From Plectonema radiosum NIES-515 (lineage in GTDB: Bacteria; Cyanobacteriota; Cyanobacteriia; Cyanobacteriales; Nostocaceae): a DNA stretch of 36,224 bases. The stretch is from contig NZ_JAOWRF010000406.1 of assembly GCF_025753815.1 (NCBI RefSeq), positions 1 through 36,224 of the forward strand, read 5' to 3'. The notes beneath the pieces were generated by a model. The model was given only the letters and a program-made list of their open reading frames with translations. It had not been told where the DNA came from and ran no database searches. This document shows, piece after piece, positions 9,987-17,481 of this stretch (position 1 is the first letter of the stretch; each line of letters begins with the position of its first letter). The translations under genes were made by a program, and so were the position numbers.

Positions 9987-10571
9987 TTAATACAGGTTAG
10001 CATCCCGAAAGTTTGCCTCATCCAGTTTCGCACCACTGAGATTTGTATCATGCAAATTAGCTAGAAACAAATTAGCTCGATGCAAATTGGCTTGATCCAA
10101 ATTTGCCCCGCAGAGGTTGGCTGCATTGAGAATTGCCCCTGCTAAGTTAGCCCCACTCAGGTTTGCTTCAGCCAGATTAGATGCACTTAGGATTGTACCA
10201 CTTAAGTTAGCACTTTTGAGATTTGCCCCTGCCAGGTTAACCTGATATAGATTCGCTCCTGCTAAGTTAGCACCATTAAAGTTTACCCCCCGCATATCCG
10301 TATAGCTCAAATCAAGTAGCTGATTTTCGGGATCTTTTTTGACATCTCTCCTCGCAATCACCGTTAGAGCTGCTTGAATATCTGTGCGAATTTTCGTTTT
10401 GAAGTTGTTTTTTGATTTCTCTTGGGGTGTGTAAGGAGCATTATTTCGCACAAAAATCGTGAGCATTTCCATGATTTCCCAGTGTTGTTGTGGATTCTTC
10501 TTGGCGACTTGCTCTAAATCATAAATTACATCCAAACTGGTTTTGATGTTTTTACTTCCCAGTTGTTTCAT
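9987..10571 (-). CDS. short pentapeptide-repeat protein, truncated paralogue
   Basis: A 194-residue protein that begins inside the region matching the middle of its longer neighbour: MKQLGSKNIKTSLDVIYDLE, then QQHWEIMEMLTIFVRNNAP aligns with the other protein's EQLGHDKVSTRTGAIYALE and KEHWTIMEILSAFVRENAP. About 20 pentapeptides (A(N/D)LxX) follow from residue 92 to the C-terminus. The membrane helices of the longer protein are missing. Upstream of the ATG the frame is coding-like for 12 codons (VAQIKDEEWQS) and then meets a stop, which suggests that an originally longer gene lost its 5' end. It may still make a soluble beta helix. It is the upstream gene of a same-strand pair; the spacing and the strong hairpin between them argue against tight coupling. 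Confidence 0.75.
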   Translation of the reverse strand: MKQLGSKNIKTSLDVIYDLEQVAKKNPQQHWEIMEMLTIFVRNNAPYTPQEKSKNNFKTKIRTDIQAALTVIARRDVKKDPENQLLDLSYTDMRGVNFNGANLAGANLYQVNLAGANLKSANLSGTILSASNLAEANLSGANLAGAILNAANLCGANLDQANLHRANLFLANLHDTNLSGAKLDEANFRDANLY

Positions 10572-11216
10572 TGATTGCCATTCCTCATCCTTAATTTGAG
10601 CAACTTATGTTGATTTTGTGCGATTCTGTTTTCCTTGACAAGCTTCTAAAGGAGGAATTCCAGTATTAGGCTCTTCTTAGTATAACCTTAGCTTTGTGCT
10701 GTTTAATACGTATTATTATTTACTGTCAATACACTCAATCTTTTTCTAGTAGTTTTTCATAATTTCTATATACTATAGCAATCGGTGGAGGAGTTATGAA
10801 AATTATTGTTTCAACTAACCTTACTAGGCACAGAGGACACACAGAGAAGAATAAACAGAGGTTTTCATGAATGATTAGACCTCTCCGGAAAAGAATGTAG
10901 AGACGCGATACCCAAGCGTCTCTACAAGGGTTTTGGGTAACGCATCGTTCATTTTCGGAGATGTCTATTTAGGACTGCTATAAGCAATCCTAGATCCCAC
11001 GTTAACATTCGCGGTGTTCAGATTCGGTGGCTTCTTAAAGAAATTGGGAATATAAGTTTTCATGATTTAAGACTGGTATATTTTTTCAGGAAAAATTAAG
11101 TTTTATTATTTACATAAATAATAATTACAGTCTAGAAAATAGAAGCTAATGACTAGGAAAAGAGATTTTGAGAAAATTTCTCTCTAATTTTGAATTCCCC
11201 CGCATGGATTTACCAA
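10572..11216. other. repeat-rich intergenic region
   Basis: No gene is visible in about 645 bp. It contains a run of CAGAGG-type short repeats (about 10830-10866), the second 92-bp palindromic element (10876-10967), and outer inverted sequences TATAGCAATC (near 10777) and GACTGCTATA (near 10973). This suggests that the 92-bp element landed inside an older, larger element. Confidence 0.45.
10876..10967. mobile_element. 92-bp MITE-like palindromic element, copy 2
   Basis: It has the same length and end pattern as the element at 6724: TAGACCTCTCCG at the left and CGGAGATGTCTA at the right. The core stem TGTAGAGACGCG...CGTCTCTACA is less perfect here. The ends match the first copy while the spacer differs, as expected for independent insertions of one family. 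Confidence 0.75.
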
Positions 11217-12434
11217 ATGCAACAAAATACACAATCAATTGTAAAAGACTTAGTGCTGATTGGTGGCGGTCATAGCCATGCGATCGCACTTTTGATGTTT
11301 GGGATGAAACCGTTAACAGGAGTACGGTTAACCTTGATTACCGAAGCTTCAGATACACCCTACTCTGGAATGCTACCCGGACACATTGCCGGATTTTACA
11401 ACCATGATGAATGTCACATCGATTTGCAACGTTTAGCTCAATTCGCTCAAGCACAATTATACATCGACAAAGCAGTCGGACTTGACTTAAAAAATAATAA
11501 AGTTTTTTGTGCTAACCGTCCACCTGTCACTTTTGATGTGCTGTCAATTGATATTGGCAGCACTCCCGCTACGCTATCTGTATTAGGTGCAGAATATGCA
11601 ATTCCGGCTAAACCTGTAGCACAACTATTAGAACATTGGTATCAGTTACTTGAGGATGTCGCTGAAAATCCAGATAAATTAATGAGGATTGGAATAGTAG
11701 GCGGTGGCGCTGGTGGTGTAGAATTGGCGCTATCAATGCAAGCTAATTTACTGAATATTAAAAAGCGGGAAAAGAATTTTCCTCAGTTGGAAATTGATTT
11801 ATTTCAGCGTGACGCGGAATTGATGCCTAATTATCATCCATCGGTGCGGCGTCTAGTTACACAACTTTTGATTAAGCGGGGGATGGAACTGCATTTGAGG
11901 GAAAATGTGTGTCAAGTTGCACCTAATAACTTTACTTCTATATTTGATGAGCGAGCAGAAAGAGGTGAATTAAATGTTATATGTGAATCTGGGTTGAAAG
12001 TGAAATGCGATCGCTTGTTTTGGGTAACTCAAGCATCAGCACCACATTGGTTAAAAACAACAGAATTGGCAACCGATGAGCAAGGCTTTATTTTAGTTGA
12101 TGACACATTGCGATCGCTAACACATCCCCACGTATTTGCTACTGGTGATATTGCCACAATGATAAATCATCCGCGTCCGAAAGCTGGTGTATTTGCAGTT
12201 AGGCAAGGTAAACCTTTATTTGAGAACTTGCAGCGAATTTTAGATGGAAAATCACCACTAACTTACAAACCACAGAAACAATATTTAAGTTTAATTGGTA
12301 CTGGGGATAAACGTGCGATCGCTACACGAGGTTTTTTCACTTTGCCACCGCATAAATTATTGTGGCATCTCAAAGACTCGATTGATCGCCGATTTATGCA
12401 ACGCTTCAGCGAGAAACTAGGGACTGGGCATTAA
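11217..12434 (+). CDS. FAD/NAD(P)-dependent oxidoreductase of the Nterm_to_SelD type, without a SelD domain
   Basis: A 405-residue pyridine nucleotide-disulfide oxidoreductase family protein; the ATG at 11217 is preferred over the upstream TTG at 11190. The first Rossmann motif, LVLIGGGHSHAI, binds FAD. The segment TPYSGMLPGHIAGFY is typical of the group found fused to selenophosphate synthetase (SelD) in many cyanobacteria. A second Rossmann motif, IGIVGGGAGGVE, binds NAD(P)H, and VFATGDIATM is the C-terminal FAD motif. The protein stops soon after DRRFMQRF, the point where the SelD half would begin in fused homologues, and no SelD sequence follows. It resembles type II NADH dehydrogenases in fold, but the true electron acceptor is unknown. 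A 29-bp imperfect palindrome lies 16 bp after the stop. Confidence 0.8.
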   Translation: MQQNTQSIVKDLVLIGGGHSHAIALLMFGMKPLTGVRLTLITEASDTPYSGMLPGHIAGFYNHDECHIDLQRLAQFAQAQLYIDKAVGLDLKNNKVFCANRPPVTFDVLSIDIGSTPATLSVLGAEYAIPAKPVAQLLEHWYQLLEDVAENPDKLMRIGIVGGGAGGVELALSMQANLLNIKKREKNFPQLEIDLFQRDAELMPNYHPSVRRLVTQLLIKRGMELHLRENVCQVAPNNFTSIFDERAERGELNVICESGLKVKCDRLFWVTQASAPHWLKTTELATDEQGFILVDDTLRSLTHPHVFATGDIATMINHPRPKAGVFAVRQGKPLFENLQRILDGKSPLTYKPQKQYLSLIGTGDKRAIATRGFFTLPPHKLLWHLKDSIDRRFMQRFSEKLGTGH

Positions 12435-12450
12435 GAATAATTTGCAGTTG

Positions 12451-12479
12451 GTAGAGACGTTCCGACGGAACGTCTTTAC
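12451..12479. repeat. dispersed palindrome of the GTAGAGACG family after the oxidoreductase gene
   Basis: GTAGAGACGTTCCG pairs with CGGAACGTCTTTAC around a single A, with one mismatch. It could terminate the oxidoreductase transcript. The stem belongs to the same repeat family as the cores at 6766, 10896, 16956, 17214, 27379 and 27505. Confidence 0.65.
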
Positions 12480-12534
12480 GAAAAATTATGGATTTCAGAC
12501 CTTGTTCTTCTAGACATTTTATTTGACCACTTTA

Positions 12535-13728
12535 ATGCGCTTAGGAGTAACAAAATTGATAGAAGGGAAACTAATCTCTATTTCACTTTTTACAGGAGCT
12601 TTTGGTTTAGACCTTGGCATATAACAGGCAGGATTTCATACTGTAAGTGTGGTAGAAAATGATTCTGATGCCACAAAAACAATAGCTCTTAATCGACCAC
12701 ACCTCAAAGAAATTGCTGTACCAAGGGATATAACGAAAGTAGAAGCTCAAGAGTTACTGTGCGAGGGAGGACGTATTTTAGATATTGGCAGGACGATACT
12801 TCCTGGGGAAGTAGATTTAATAATTGGTGGTCCACCTTGTCAACCTTTTAGTACAGCAGGGTTACGTGGTTCAGTGATAGACCCTCGCGGCAGTTTGTTT
12901 ATGGACTTTATCCGCATAGTTAGAGAAATTCAGCCACGTTTTTTTGTTATGGAAAATGTGAGAGGACTGCTATCTGCTCCTATCCGACATAGACCGATAG
13001 ACATGCGTAAAGGACAACCCTTAGAATTAGATGAAATGCGTGGTGCTGCTCTTTCGGTTGTGTTGGCTGAAATGAAAGCGCTTGGATACAACGTAGTTTA
13101 CAACCTTTTAGAAGCAGCCGATTATGGTGTTCCACAAAATAGACAGCGCGTCATATTTATTGGTTCTAGAGATAATGAAGCTTTCACATTTCCTGTAGCT
13201 ACTCATAGCGAAGATGGCATCAATTTACCGAAATGGCGTACTCTTAGAGATGCCATATTCGAGTTAGTTGACTTGCAGCCACAGTTTATTCCTTATTCTG
13301 AAAACCGTCTGAAGTATCTTAGACTTTTAAAATCAGGGCAAAATTGGAAATATTTACCTGAAGAATTAAAACGTGAAGCTATGGGAGGAGCGTACAATTC
13401 AGGAGGAGGTAAAGTTGGTTTTTACAGACGTTTGTCTTGGGATAAACCCTCTCCTACTGTAACTACAAGTCCACATCAAAAAGCTACAGATATGTGTCAT
13501 CCACAAGAATTGCGTCCTCTAACTATACGAGAATCTGCTGTTCTTCAAACTTTTCCTGACGAGTGGGTTTTCTCTGGTTCAGTAAGTTCTAAATATAAAC
13601 AAATCGGTAATGCAGTACCAGTTTTACTTGCGAAAGCAATAGGTGATTATATTTACAATTTGATTCAGGGAAATAAACCACAGGGCAAAGAAATGGTTGA
13701 ACAATTGTCACTGTTTACTCATTCTTAA
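12535..13728 (+). pseudogene. DNA (cytosine-5) methyltransferase interrupted by a stop codon in motif I
   Basis: From the ATG at 12535 the frame reads KLISISLFTGAFGLDLGI, then TAA (12622-12624), then QAGFHTVSVVENDSDA and onward. The stop falls inside the SAM-binding motif I, where C5 methyltransferases usually have a codon such as GAA. Downstream the frame is intact for 368 codons: catalytic motif IV GGPPCQPFSTAG, motif VI ENV, motif VIII-like QNRQRVIFIGS, a short target-recognition region, motif IX and motif X (KQIGNAVPVLLAKAI). Translation could restart at the GTG at 12649, giving 359 residues, but that product would lack motif I and most likely be inactive. No restriction endonuclease gene is adjacent, so it looks like an orphan methylase. 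Its 3' end overlaps the convergent toxin gene by 14 bp. A single-base sequencing error is an alternative explanation for the stop. Confidence 0.8.
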
Positions 13729-14170
13729 CTTCTCCCTCACATTCTGCTTTGAACTCATCTATACTTTCAGGAAACTCACCATTCTTAACTTTTTTTGTAA
13801 AAACTTTATAACAATCTTTTTTATCCCCTTCCTTTCGGGGAAAGCCTAGCCAAAGAATAATAATAATTTTTTGTTCTTTAAATGCTCTAAAGAATAATCT
13901 ATATCTTTCAGGTAGTCCCATTTTTTTAAGACGACCATATTTTTGCAAAGGTTTTTGTAAAATAAAGTGGGAATTAAAAGGATCTTGAGGAATTTTTTCT
14001 TTAATACCAATATTTAATGCCTTTAATAATTTGACATCTGAATGTGTAAGAAATTCTTCTTTAGATAAATCATTTTTTAAACTTCTCACTCTATTACGTA
14101 ATTCTACCCATTGATCGTTAAACAATGGGTAGAAAAAAATTTGCCATTCATTACAACTGAATAAAGCCAT
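13715..14170 (-). CDS. yhaV: YhaV-family type II toxin (predicted ribonuclease)
   Basis: A 151-residue protein. The N-terminal FYPLFNDQWVELRNRVRSLK, the middle KIPQDPFNSHFILQ, and the block GLPERYRLFFRAFKEQKIII followed by ILWLGF and a KKDCYKVFTKKV segment match the layout of YhaV toxins, which are RelE-superfamily mRNA interferases. The start codon overlaps the antitoxin stop by one base (TAATG), so translation is coupled and the antitoxin is made first. The gene ends inside the last codons of the convergent methyltransferase gene. Neutralisation and autoregulation would need the upstream antitoxin. Assignment to YhaV rather than another RelE-like group is from motif memory. Confidence 0.78.
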   Translation of the reverse strand: MALFSCNEWQIFFYPLFNDQWVELRNRVRSLKNDLSKEEFLTHSDVKLLKALNIGIKEKIPQDPFNSHFILQKPLQKYGRLKKMGLPERYRLFFRAFKEQKIIIILWLGFPRKEGDKKDCYKVFTKKVKNGEFPESIDEFKAECEGEVKNE

Positions 14171-14490
14171 TAATCGAGAATTACGTCTGCTAGTAAATCA
14201 TCCATTTCATCACTCATTTCCTTGGTGTAAGGAACAAGCTTAGAAGGATTATTCACAGCATCCTTCATCAAAAAGTCAAGAAAAAGGCTCATCATCATAC
14301 TTTCAGTTTCATCAGTGTCGTCAACATTATCGGTTTCTAACCGAACTAAAAACGTGTTTTCAGACAATACTTCAATGTATCCTGAAGCATTGGCTAAATG
14401 GGGGTAGTCTTTAGAGAATACACGAGGTAAGCGAAACCCATCTTGATTTCCTACCTTTGCATGAGTGATGGGATAACTTTTTCGAGCCAT
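14170..14490 (-). CDS. PrlF/AbrB-type antitoxin
   Basis: A 106-residue acidic protein directly upstream of, and one base overlapping, the YhaV-like toxin gene. The N-terminal part (THAKVGNQDGFRLPRVFSKD, then GYIEVLSENTFLVRLE) fits a swapped-hairpin AbrB/MazE DNA-binding fold of the PrlF kind. The C-terminal half is strongly acidic (DNVDDTDETESMMM, then EMSDEMDDLLADVILD) and would wrap around the toxin. Twin GTTATAACAT boxes lie 18-39 bp before its ATG and are a likely autoregulatory operator. The context is a complete, intact toxin-antitoxin module between a broken methylase and the petCA terminator. Confidence 0.75.
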   Translation of the reverse strand: MARKSYPITHAKVGNQDGFRLPRVFSKDYPHLANASGYIEVLSENTFLVRLETDNVDDTDETESMMMSLFLDFLMKDAVNNPSKLVPYTKEMSDEMDDLLADVILD

Positions 14491-14507
14491 TGAGGTAAAT
14501 TATTACT

Positions 14508-14529
14508 GTTATAACATTTGTTATAACAT
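14508..14529. promoter_or_regulatory. tandem GTTATAACAT operator boxes before the antitoxin gene
   Basis: Two identical decamers, GTTATAACAT at 14508-14517 and 14520-14529, are spaced 12 bp start to start, slightly more than one helical turn. Each contains the perfect palindrome GTTATAAC. The position just upstream of the antitoxin start suggests binding by the antitoxin or the toxin-antitoxin complex. This role is inferred. Confidence 0.55.
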
Positions 14530-14530
14530 A

Positions 14531-14567
14531 AAATAAAATAAAAATAAAGACAGGTATTTTACCTGTC
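14531..14567 (-). terminator. Rho-independent terminator of petC-petA
   Basis: An 8-bp perfect stem GACAGGTA/TACCTGTC (14549-14556 and 14560-14567) with a 3-base loop. Read on the minus strand it is followed by a T-rich stretch (14548 down to 14531). It lies 29 bp after the petA stop and isolates petCA from the toxin-antitoxin genes on the same strand. Confidence 0.75.
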
Positions 14568-14595
14568 CTAATTAAGTGATGAATTAGTAGAGAAT

Positions 14596-15597
14596 TTAGA
14601 AATTCATCTCAGCAGCTTGAACTTTCTCAACCTGCTTTTTCTTCAGCACTAACAAAACTTGAGCTAACATCACCAAAGCGATGAATGCGATTAAGCCTTT
14701 AATTCTGCCAGCATCTTGCAGAACAATTTCGGCATCATCTTGACCAAATCCACCGACGTTGGGGTTACTGGTCAAAGCGTCACCAGACTTCACTACTTGT
14801 CCTTGGGAAACAAGCAATTCGGGTCCAACGGGAACCTTATCTGTAACTGTTTCACCAGTCTCAGATTGGATGTTTATCAGGTATTTGACGTTACCGTCTT
14901 CATCTTCCTCTTTGCCAATTTCGGTAATTGTGCCACTAGCGGAAGCGTTGTAAGCGGTGTTGTTGCTCTTTTCACCAGTGGGGTAAACTTGTCCACGTCC
15001 ACGATTACCACCTACGTGAACTTGATATTTACCAAACCTGATATTTTTGTCGGTTGCGGGGTTGGGAGAAAGAACTGGGAAAACGATTTCTTGATACTGT
15101 TCACCGGGTAGTGGTCCGATGATGATGACGTTTTCTTTGTCTTCTGAGTAGGGTTGGTAGACTAAATCTTCAATTTCTTCTTTCATGTCCTCAGGGATGC
15201 GATCCTCAGGAGCAATCTTGAAGCCTTCTGGTAACATCAGTACAGCACCAACATTTAAGCCAGTTTTGGAACCATCAGCACCCACTTGCTGCACGCTGGT
15301 GTCGTAAGGAATTTTTACTACCGCTTTAAAGACGGTATCAGGTAATATCGATTGGGGAATTTCTACTTCCGTCACTTTTGCCGCTAGGTGACAGTTAGCG
15401 CAAACAATGCGTCCTGTTGCTTCACGGGGGGTTTCGGGATAGGTTTCCTGTGCCCAAAATGGATAAGCAGCTGCTGATTGGGGAAGAATTAGATCGCTGG
15501 TGAAGAACAATGTCACAGTAGCGATCGCTATAAGCAATGTTTTTACCATCGCTTTAGCACTGCGAGTCAACCTCGCTGGTCTAAAGGCATTTCTCAT
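14596..15597 (-). CDS. petA: cytochrome f of the cytochrome b6f complex
   Basis: Apocytochrome f, 333 residues from the ATG at 15597 (start MRNAF); the frame is open 36 bp further but the family starts here. It carries electrons from the Rieske protein to plastocyanin or cytochrome c6 in the thylakoid lumen. A Sec-type signal peptide ends at residue 44 (SAAA, then YPFWA), so Y45 becomes the mature N-terminus and supplies the axial haem ligand. Haem c attaches at C66 and C69 with H70 in CANCH. The large lumenal domain contains PNPATDKNI and [18 protein letters not shown], and a C-terminal helix ([17 protein letters not shown]) anchors it, ending KVQAAEMNF as usual. It is the second gene of the petC-petA operon and is followed by a clear terminator. 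Confidence 0.97.
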   Translation of the reverse strand: MRNAFRPARLTRSAKAMVKTLLIAIATVTLFFTSDLILPQSAAAYPFWAQETYPETPREATGRIVCANCHLAAKVTEVEIPQSILPDTVFKAVVKIPYDTSVQQVGADGSKTGLNVGAVLMLPEGFKIAPEDRIPEDMKEEIEDLVYQPYSEDKENVIIIGPLPGEQYQEIVFPVLSPNPATDKNIRFGKYQVHVGGNRGRGQVYPTGEKSNNTAYNASASGTITEIGKEEDEDGNVKYLINIQSETGETVTDKVPVGPELLVSQGQVVKSGDALTSNPNVGGFGQDDAEIVLQDAGRIKGLIAFIALVMLAQVLLVLKKKQVEKVQAAEMNF

Positions 15598-15667
15598 CTC
15601 AATAAGGACAAAAATTCTAGAAACGAAGGTCAAATAAATTGAGTAATAAGTTATGAGCTATGTATTT

Positions 15668-15702
15668 CTAACTCCTAACTCCTAACTCCTAACTCCTAAC
15701 TA
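15668..15702. repeat. tandem heptamer repeat (STRR-like) between petC and petA
   Basis: CTAACTC is repeated four times in direct succession with a fifth imperfect copy (CTAACTA), ending one base before the petC stop codon. On the transcribed strand it reads GAGTTAG. Short tandemly repeated heptamers of this sort are typical of heterocystous cyanobacteria. It lies within the petCA transcript. Confidence 0.75.
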
Positions 15703-15703
15703 A

Positions 15704-16243
15704 TTAAGCCCACCAAGCTTCTTCACCTGTGCGGAAGTCGGTTTCAGTCCAGGGAGTCAACACAATTGTGTCGTTATCTACTTTGGTATGAGCTAAAGGC
15801 AAAGACTTCGGTGCAGGACCTCGCACAACCTTACCAGTAGGATCATACTGGGAACCGTGACAAGGACACTTAAATTTGTTTTCAGCAACGTTCCAGGGAA
15901 CAACACAACCTAAGTGAGTGCAGATCGCGTTAATGCCGTAATCAGCGATCGCCTCTTTGCTTTCTACCACAATATAGGTCGGGTCTCCTTTAAGTCCTTG
16001 AACTAAAGTGCGATCGCCGACATTATGGCTTTCTAAAAATTTAGCTACACTGACGTTGTTACCCAACTCGTCTTTTCCTATTGTCCCACCACCAGCACCG
16101 CTAGCAGAAACGGGAATGAAAAACTTGACTACGGGATACAATGCTCCCAGAGCTACTCCGGTAACAGTCCCGAAAGTGAGCAGATTCATGAATTGACGGC
16201 GCCCCATATCGGGGACGTCTGCTGATTCTGAAAATTGAGCCAT
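15704..16243 (-). CDS. petC: Rieske iron-sulfur protein of the cytochrome b6f complex
   Basis: The protein is 179 residues from the ATG at 16243, preceded by GGAG; the frame extends upstream but the family starts at [18 protein letters not shown]. It accepts electrons from plastoquinol and passes them to cytochrome f. The twin-arginine pair R15-R16 and the following single helix (residues 19-44) form an uncleaved Tat signal anchor. The 2Fe-2S ligands are C108 and H110 (CTHLGC) and C126 and H129 (CPCHGS), with C113-C128 as the structural disulfide. It is the first gene of the petCA operon. The nearby tatC gene would encode the membrane receptor for its export. Confidence 0.97.
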   Translation of the reverse strand: MAQFSESADVPDMGRRQFMNLLTFGTVTGVALGALYPVVKFFIPVSASGAGGGTIGKDELGNNVSVAKFLESHNVGDRTLVQGLKGDPTYIVVESKEAIADYGINAICTHLGCVVPWNVAENKFKCPCHGSQYDPTGKVVRGPAPKSLPLAHTKVDNDTIVLTPWTETDFRTGEEAWWA

Positions 16244-16475
16244 AATCTCCGCGCTATGATTCTCTATTTTGTTAAGAATATTGACAAAAGTTACCATAAT
16301 GTTAGTTGCTCTTGTCAGCATCGAAATGAATTGCGCTCCCAACGATGCCATACTTTTCTCTTCAAAGATATTTCTAGCATCTTTTGGTAGACATTACATT
16401 TCTTTATAGTCTTATCATACTGGAGTTACGGAACTTAACATCATAACTAAATGTAAAATCTAATTGAAAAAAGCT

Positions 16476-16787
16476 ATGACCGGAATTGAATTACGTCAAA
16501 TGTTGCTTGATAAGTGGGGACGCTCATACGATGTGCAGTTACGACGGACTCAGGGTAAGATATTTGTGCAAGTAATGTGGAAATATCTTGAGCAAGTATC
16601 TTTTCCCTTAAGTGAAGCAGACTACCAAGAGCATCTCAATACTGTCGCCACCTACCTTGATGCCTTTGGTGGTACAATTCAAGTGCAAACATTTATTACT
16701 CAAACTCGCGAACGTCCGCGACTTGGTAAAGCAGTTAGCATTCCTTTAGATTTAGGTGAACGTGCTTCCGAATGGTTGATTGATTAG
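16476..16787 (+). CDS. DUF3067-family protein
   Basis: A 103-residue soluble protein starting MTGIELRQMLLDKWGRSYDV; the ATG at 16476 is preferred to an in-frame TTG 12 bp upstream. The conserved segments KIFVQVMWKYLEQVSFPLSE, YLDAFGG and ERPRLGKAVSIPLDLGERAS match the small cyanobacterial and plastid family DUF3067. Its biochemical role is not known to me. It is divergent from petC, with 232 bp between the two starts, so the genes may share regulatory sequence. The location next to petC could hint at a role linked to the b6f complex, but this is inference from position only. Confidence 0.82.
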   Translation: MTGIELRQMLLDKWGRSYDVQLRRTQGKIFVQVMWKYLEQVSFPLSEADYQEHLNTVATYLDAFGGTIQVQTFITQTRERPRLGKAVSIPLDLGERASEWLID

Positions 16788-16923
16788 TTTATCATTTAGA
16801 TAACAAACATAACAATTCAAAATTCAATAAATTTTCATGCGAGGATTTAAACCTTGACTGAAGCGGAGACTACGTGTAGACGTAGGGATTTTAAACTATT
16901 TAATTTACGATAACAAATAAAAG

Positions 16924-17035
16924 AATACAGCAGATTGCGTTGTTATTAAATACAGGTAGAGACTATTCTGTGCTACGTCTCTACAAGGTTTTGGATTTTA
17001 TATATGTACTTCATTTATCTGAAAATTGCTGTATT
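16924..17035. mobile_element. probable 112-bp MITE with AATACAGCA ends
   Basis: The left end AATACAGCAGATT and the right end AAATTGCTGTATT are imperfect inverted repeats. The interior has the stem GTAGAGAC...GTCTCTAC (16956-16984) also seen in other elements of this window. No exact target duplication is visible, so the limits are approximate. Confidence 0.5.
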
Positions 17036-17106
17036 TATAAAGTATTCTTTTGCCTAAAGCTACATCAATCAGATAGTGCACGATAAGAGATTTTTAGGCT
17101 AATTAC

Positions 17107-17169
17107 CTAAACATTCCAAAATTCTGCTGCCATTGCTTCAATCGTTTTTTCTAAATCTGGCAAATAGTT
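17107..17169 (-). pseudogene. hepT: hepT C-terminal fragment (last 20 codons)
   Basis: On the minus strand this reads NYLPDLEKTIEAMAAEFWNV and a TAG stop. It directly continues the HepT-like sequence found at 17274-17441 once the 104-bp MITE and one 10-bp target copy (17160-17169) are removed. It is the 3' end of a toxin gene of the HepT family, which usually pairs with a MntA nucleotidyltransferase antitoxin. No MntA gene is present here. Confidence 0.75.
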
Positions 17170-17273
17170 CAATACGGTTGGTGTTAAGGATTTTTGGTAC
17201 TGATTTTAGACATGTAGAGACGTAGCACATGCAACGTCTCTACGAGGATTTGGGGTTTAACTCAACGGTATTG
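17170..17273. mobile_element. 104-bp MITE inserted in hepT, with 10-bp target duplication
   Basis: The ends are CAATACGGTTGGTGTTAA and TTAACTCAACGGTATTG, imperfect inverted repeats. The decamer GCAAATAGTT is present immediately outside both ends (17160-17169 and 17274-17283). The core is GTAGAGACGTAGCACATGCA and the complementary arm ACGTCTCTAC. The insertion splits the codons of hepT after ENYLP. An element with the same termini is at 27337. Confidence 0.88.
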
Positions 17274-17441
17274 GCAAATAGTTCTCAATTACATTCCAAA
17301 CTATGTCGAGGTCTACACTTAGATATTCATGAGTTAATCGATTACGAAAACCAGCAATATTAGTCCATTCTGTTTCGGGGTATGCATTTTTCCAATCGCT
17401 TGGTAATTTCTGTACAGACTCACACATCACCTGAACATTTC
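17274..17441 (-). pseudogene. hepT: hepT central fragment
   Basis: The minus strand reads RNVQVMCESVQKLPSDWKNA, then YPETEWTNIAGFRNRLTHEY and LSVDLDIVWNVIENYLP. The block R-N-R-L-T-H-E-Y corresponds to the RX4-6H ribonuclease motif of HEPN toxins, and DLDIVWNVI is the usual HepT continuation. The fragment is bounded by the IS605-type element at 17442 and the MITE at 17273. Joined to the flanking pieces it gives an uninterrupted HepT sequence, so the gene was whole before both insertions. Confidence 0.8.
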
Positions 17442-17450
17442 GTGAACTAC

Positions 17451-17481
17451 CTACATTGACCTGAGTACAGGTTCAATGTAG
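17451..17481. repeat. right-end hairpin of the IS605-type element
   Basis: CTACATTGACCTG and CAGGTTCAATGTAG pair with one bulged base. It lies just after the tnpB stop and 9 bp inside the element boundary. Such hairpins are bound by the TnpA transposase, and the surrounding transcript would also form the 3' end of an omega RNA guide. Confidence 0.6.

Noticed and set aside
12649-13728. Intact 359-residue methyltransferase starting at GTG 12649
   Set aside because: Such a protein would lack SAM-binding motif I, which is plainly encoded upstream in the same frame; the stop at 12622 is the better explanation.
16244-16351. N-terminal extension of petC to 16351
   Set aside because: Rieske proteins of this type begin at MAQFSES with the RR motif near residue 15; the GGAG before ATG 16243 supports that start.
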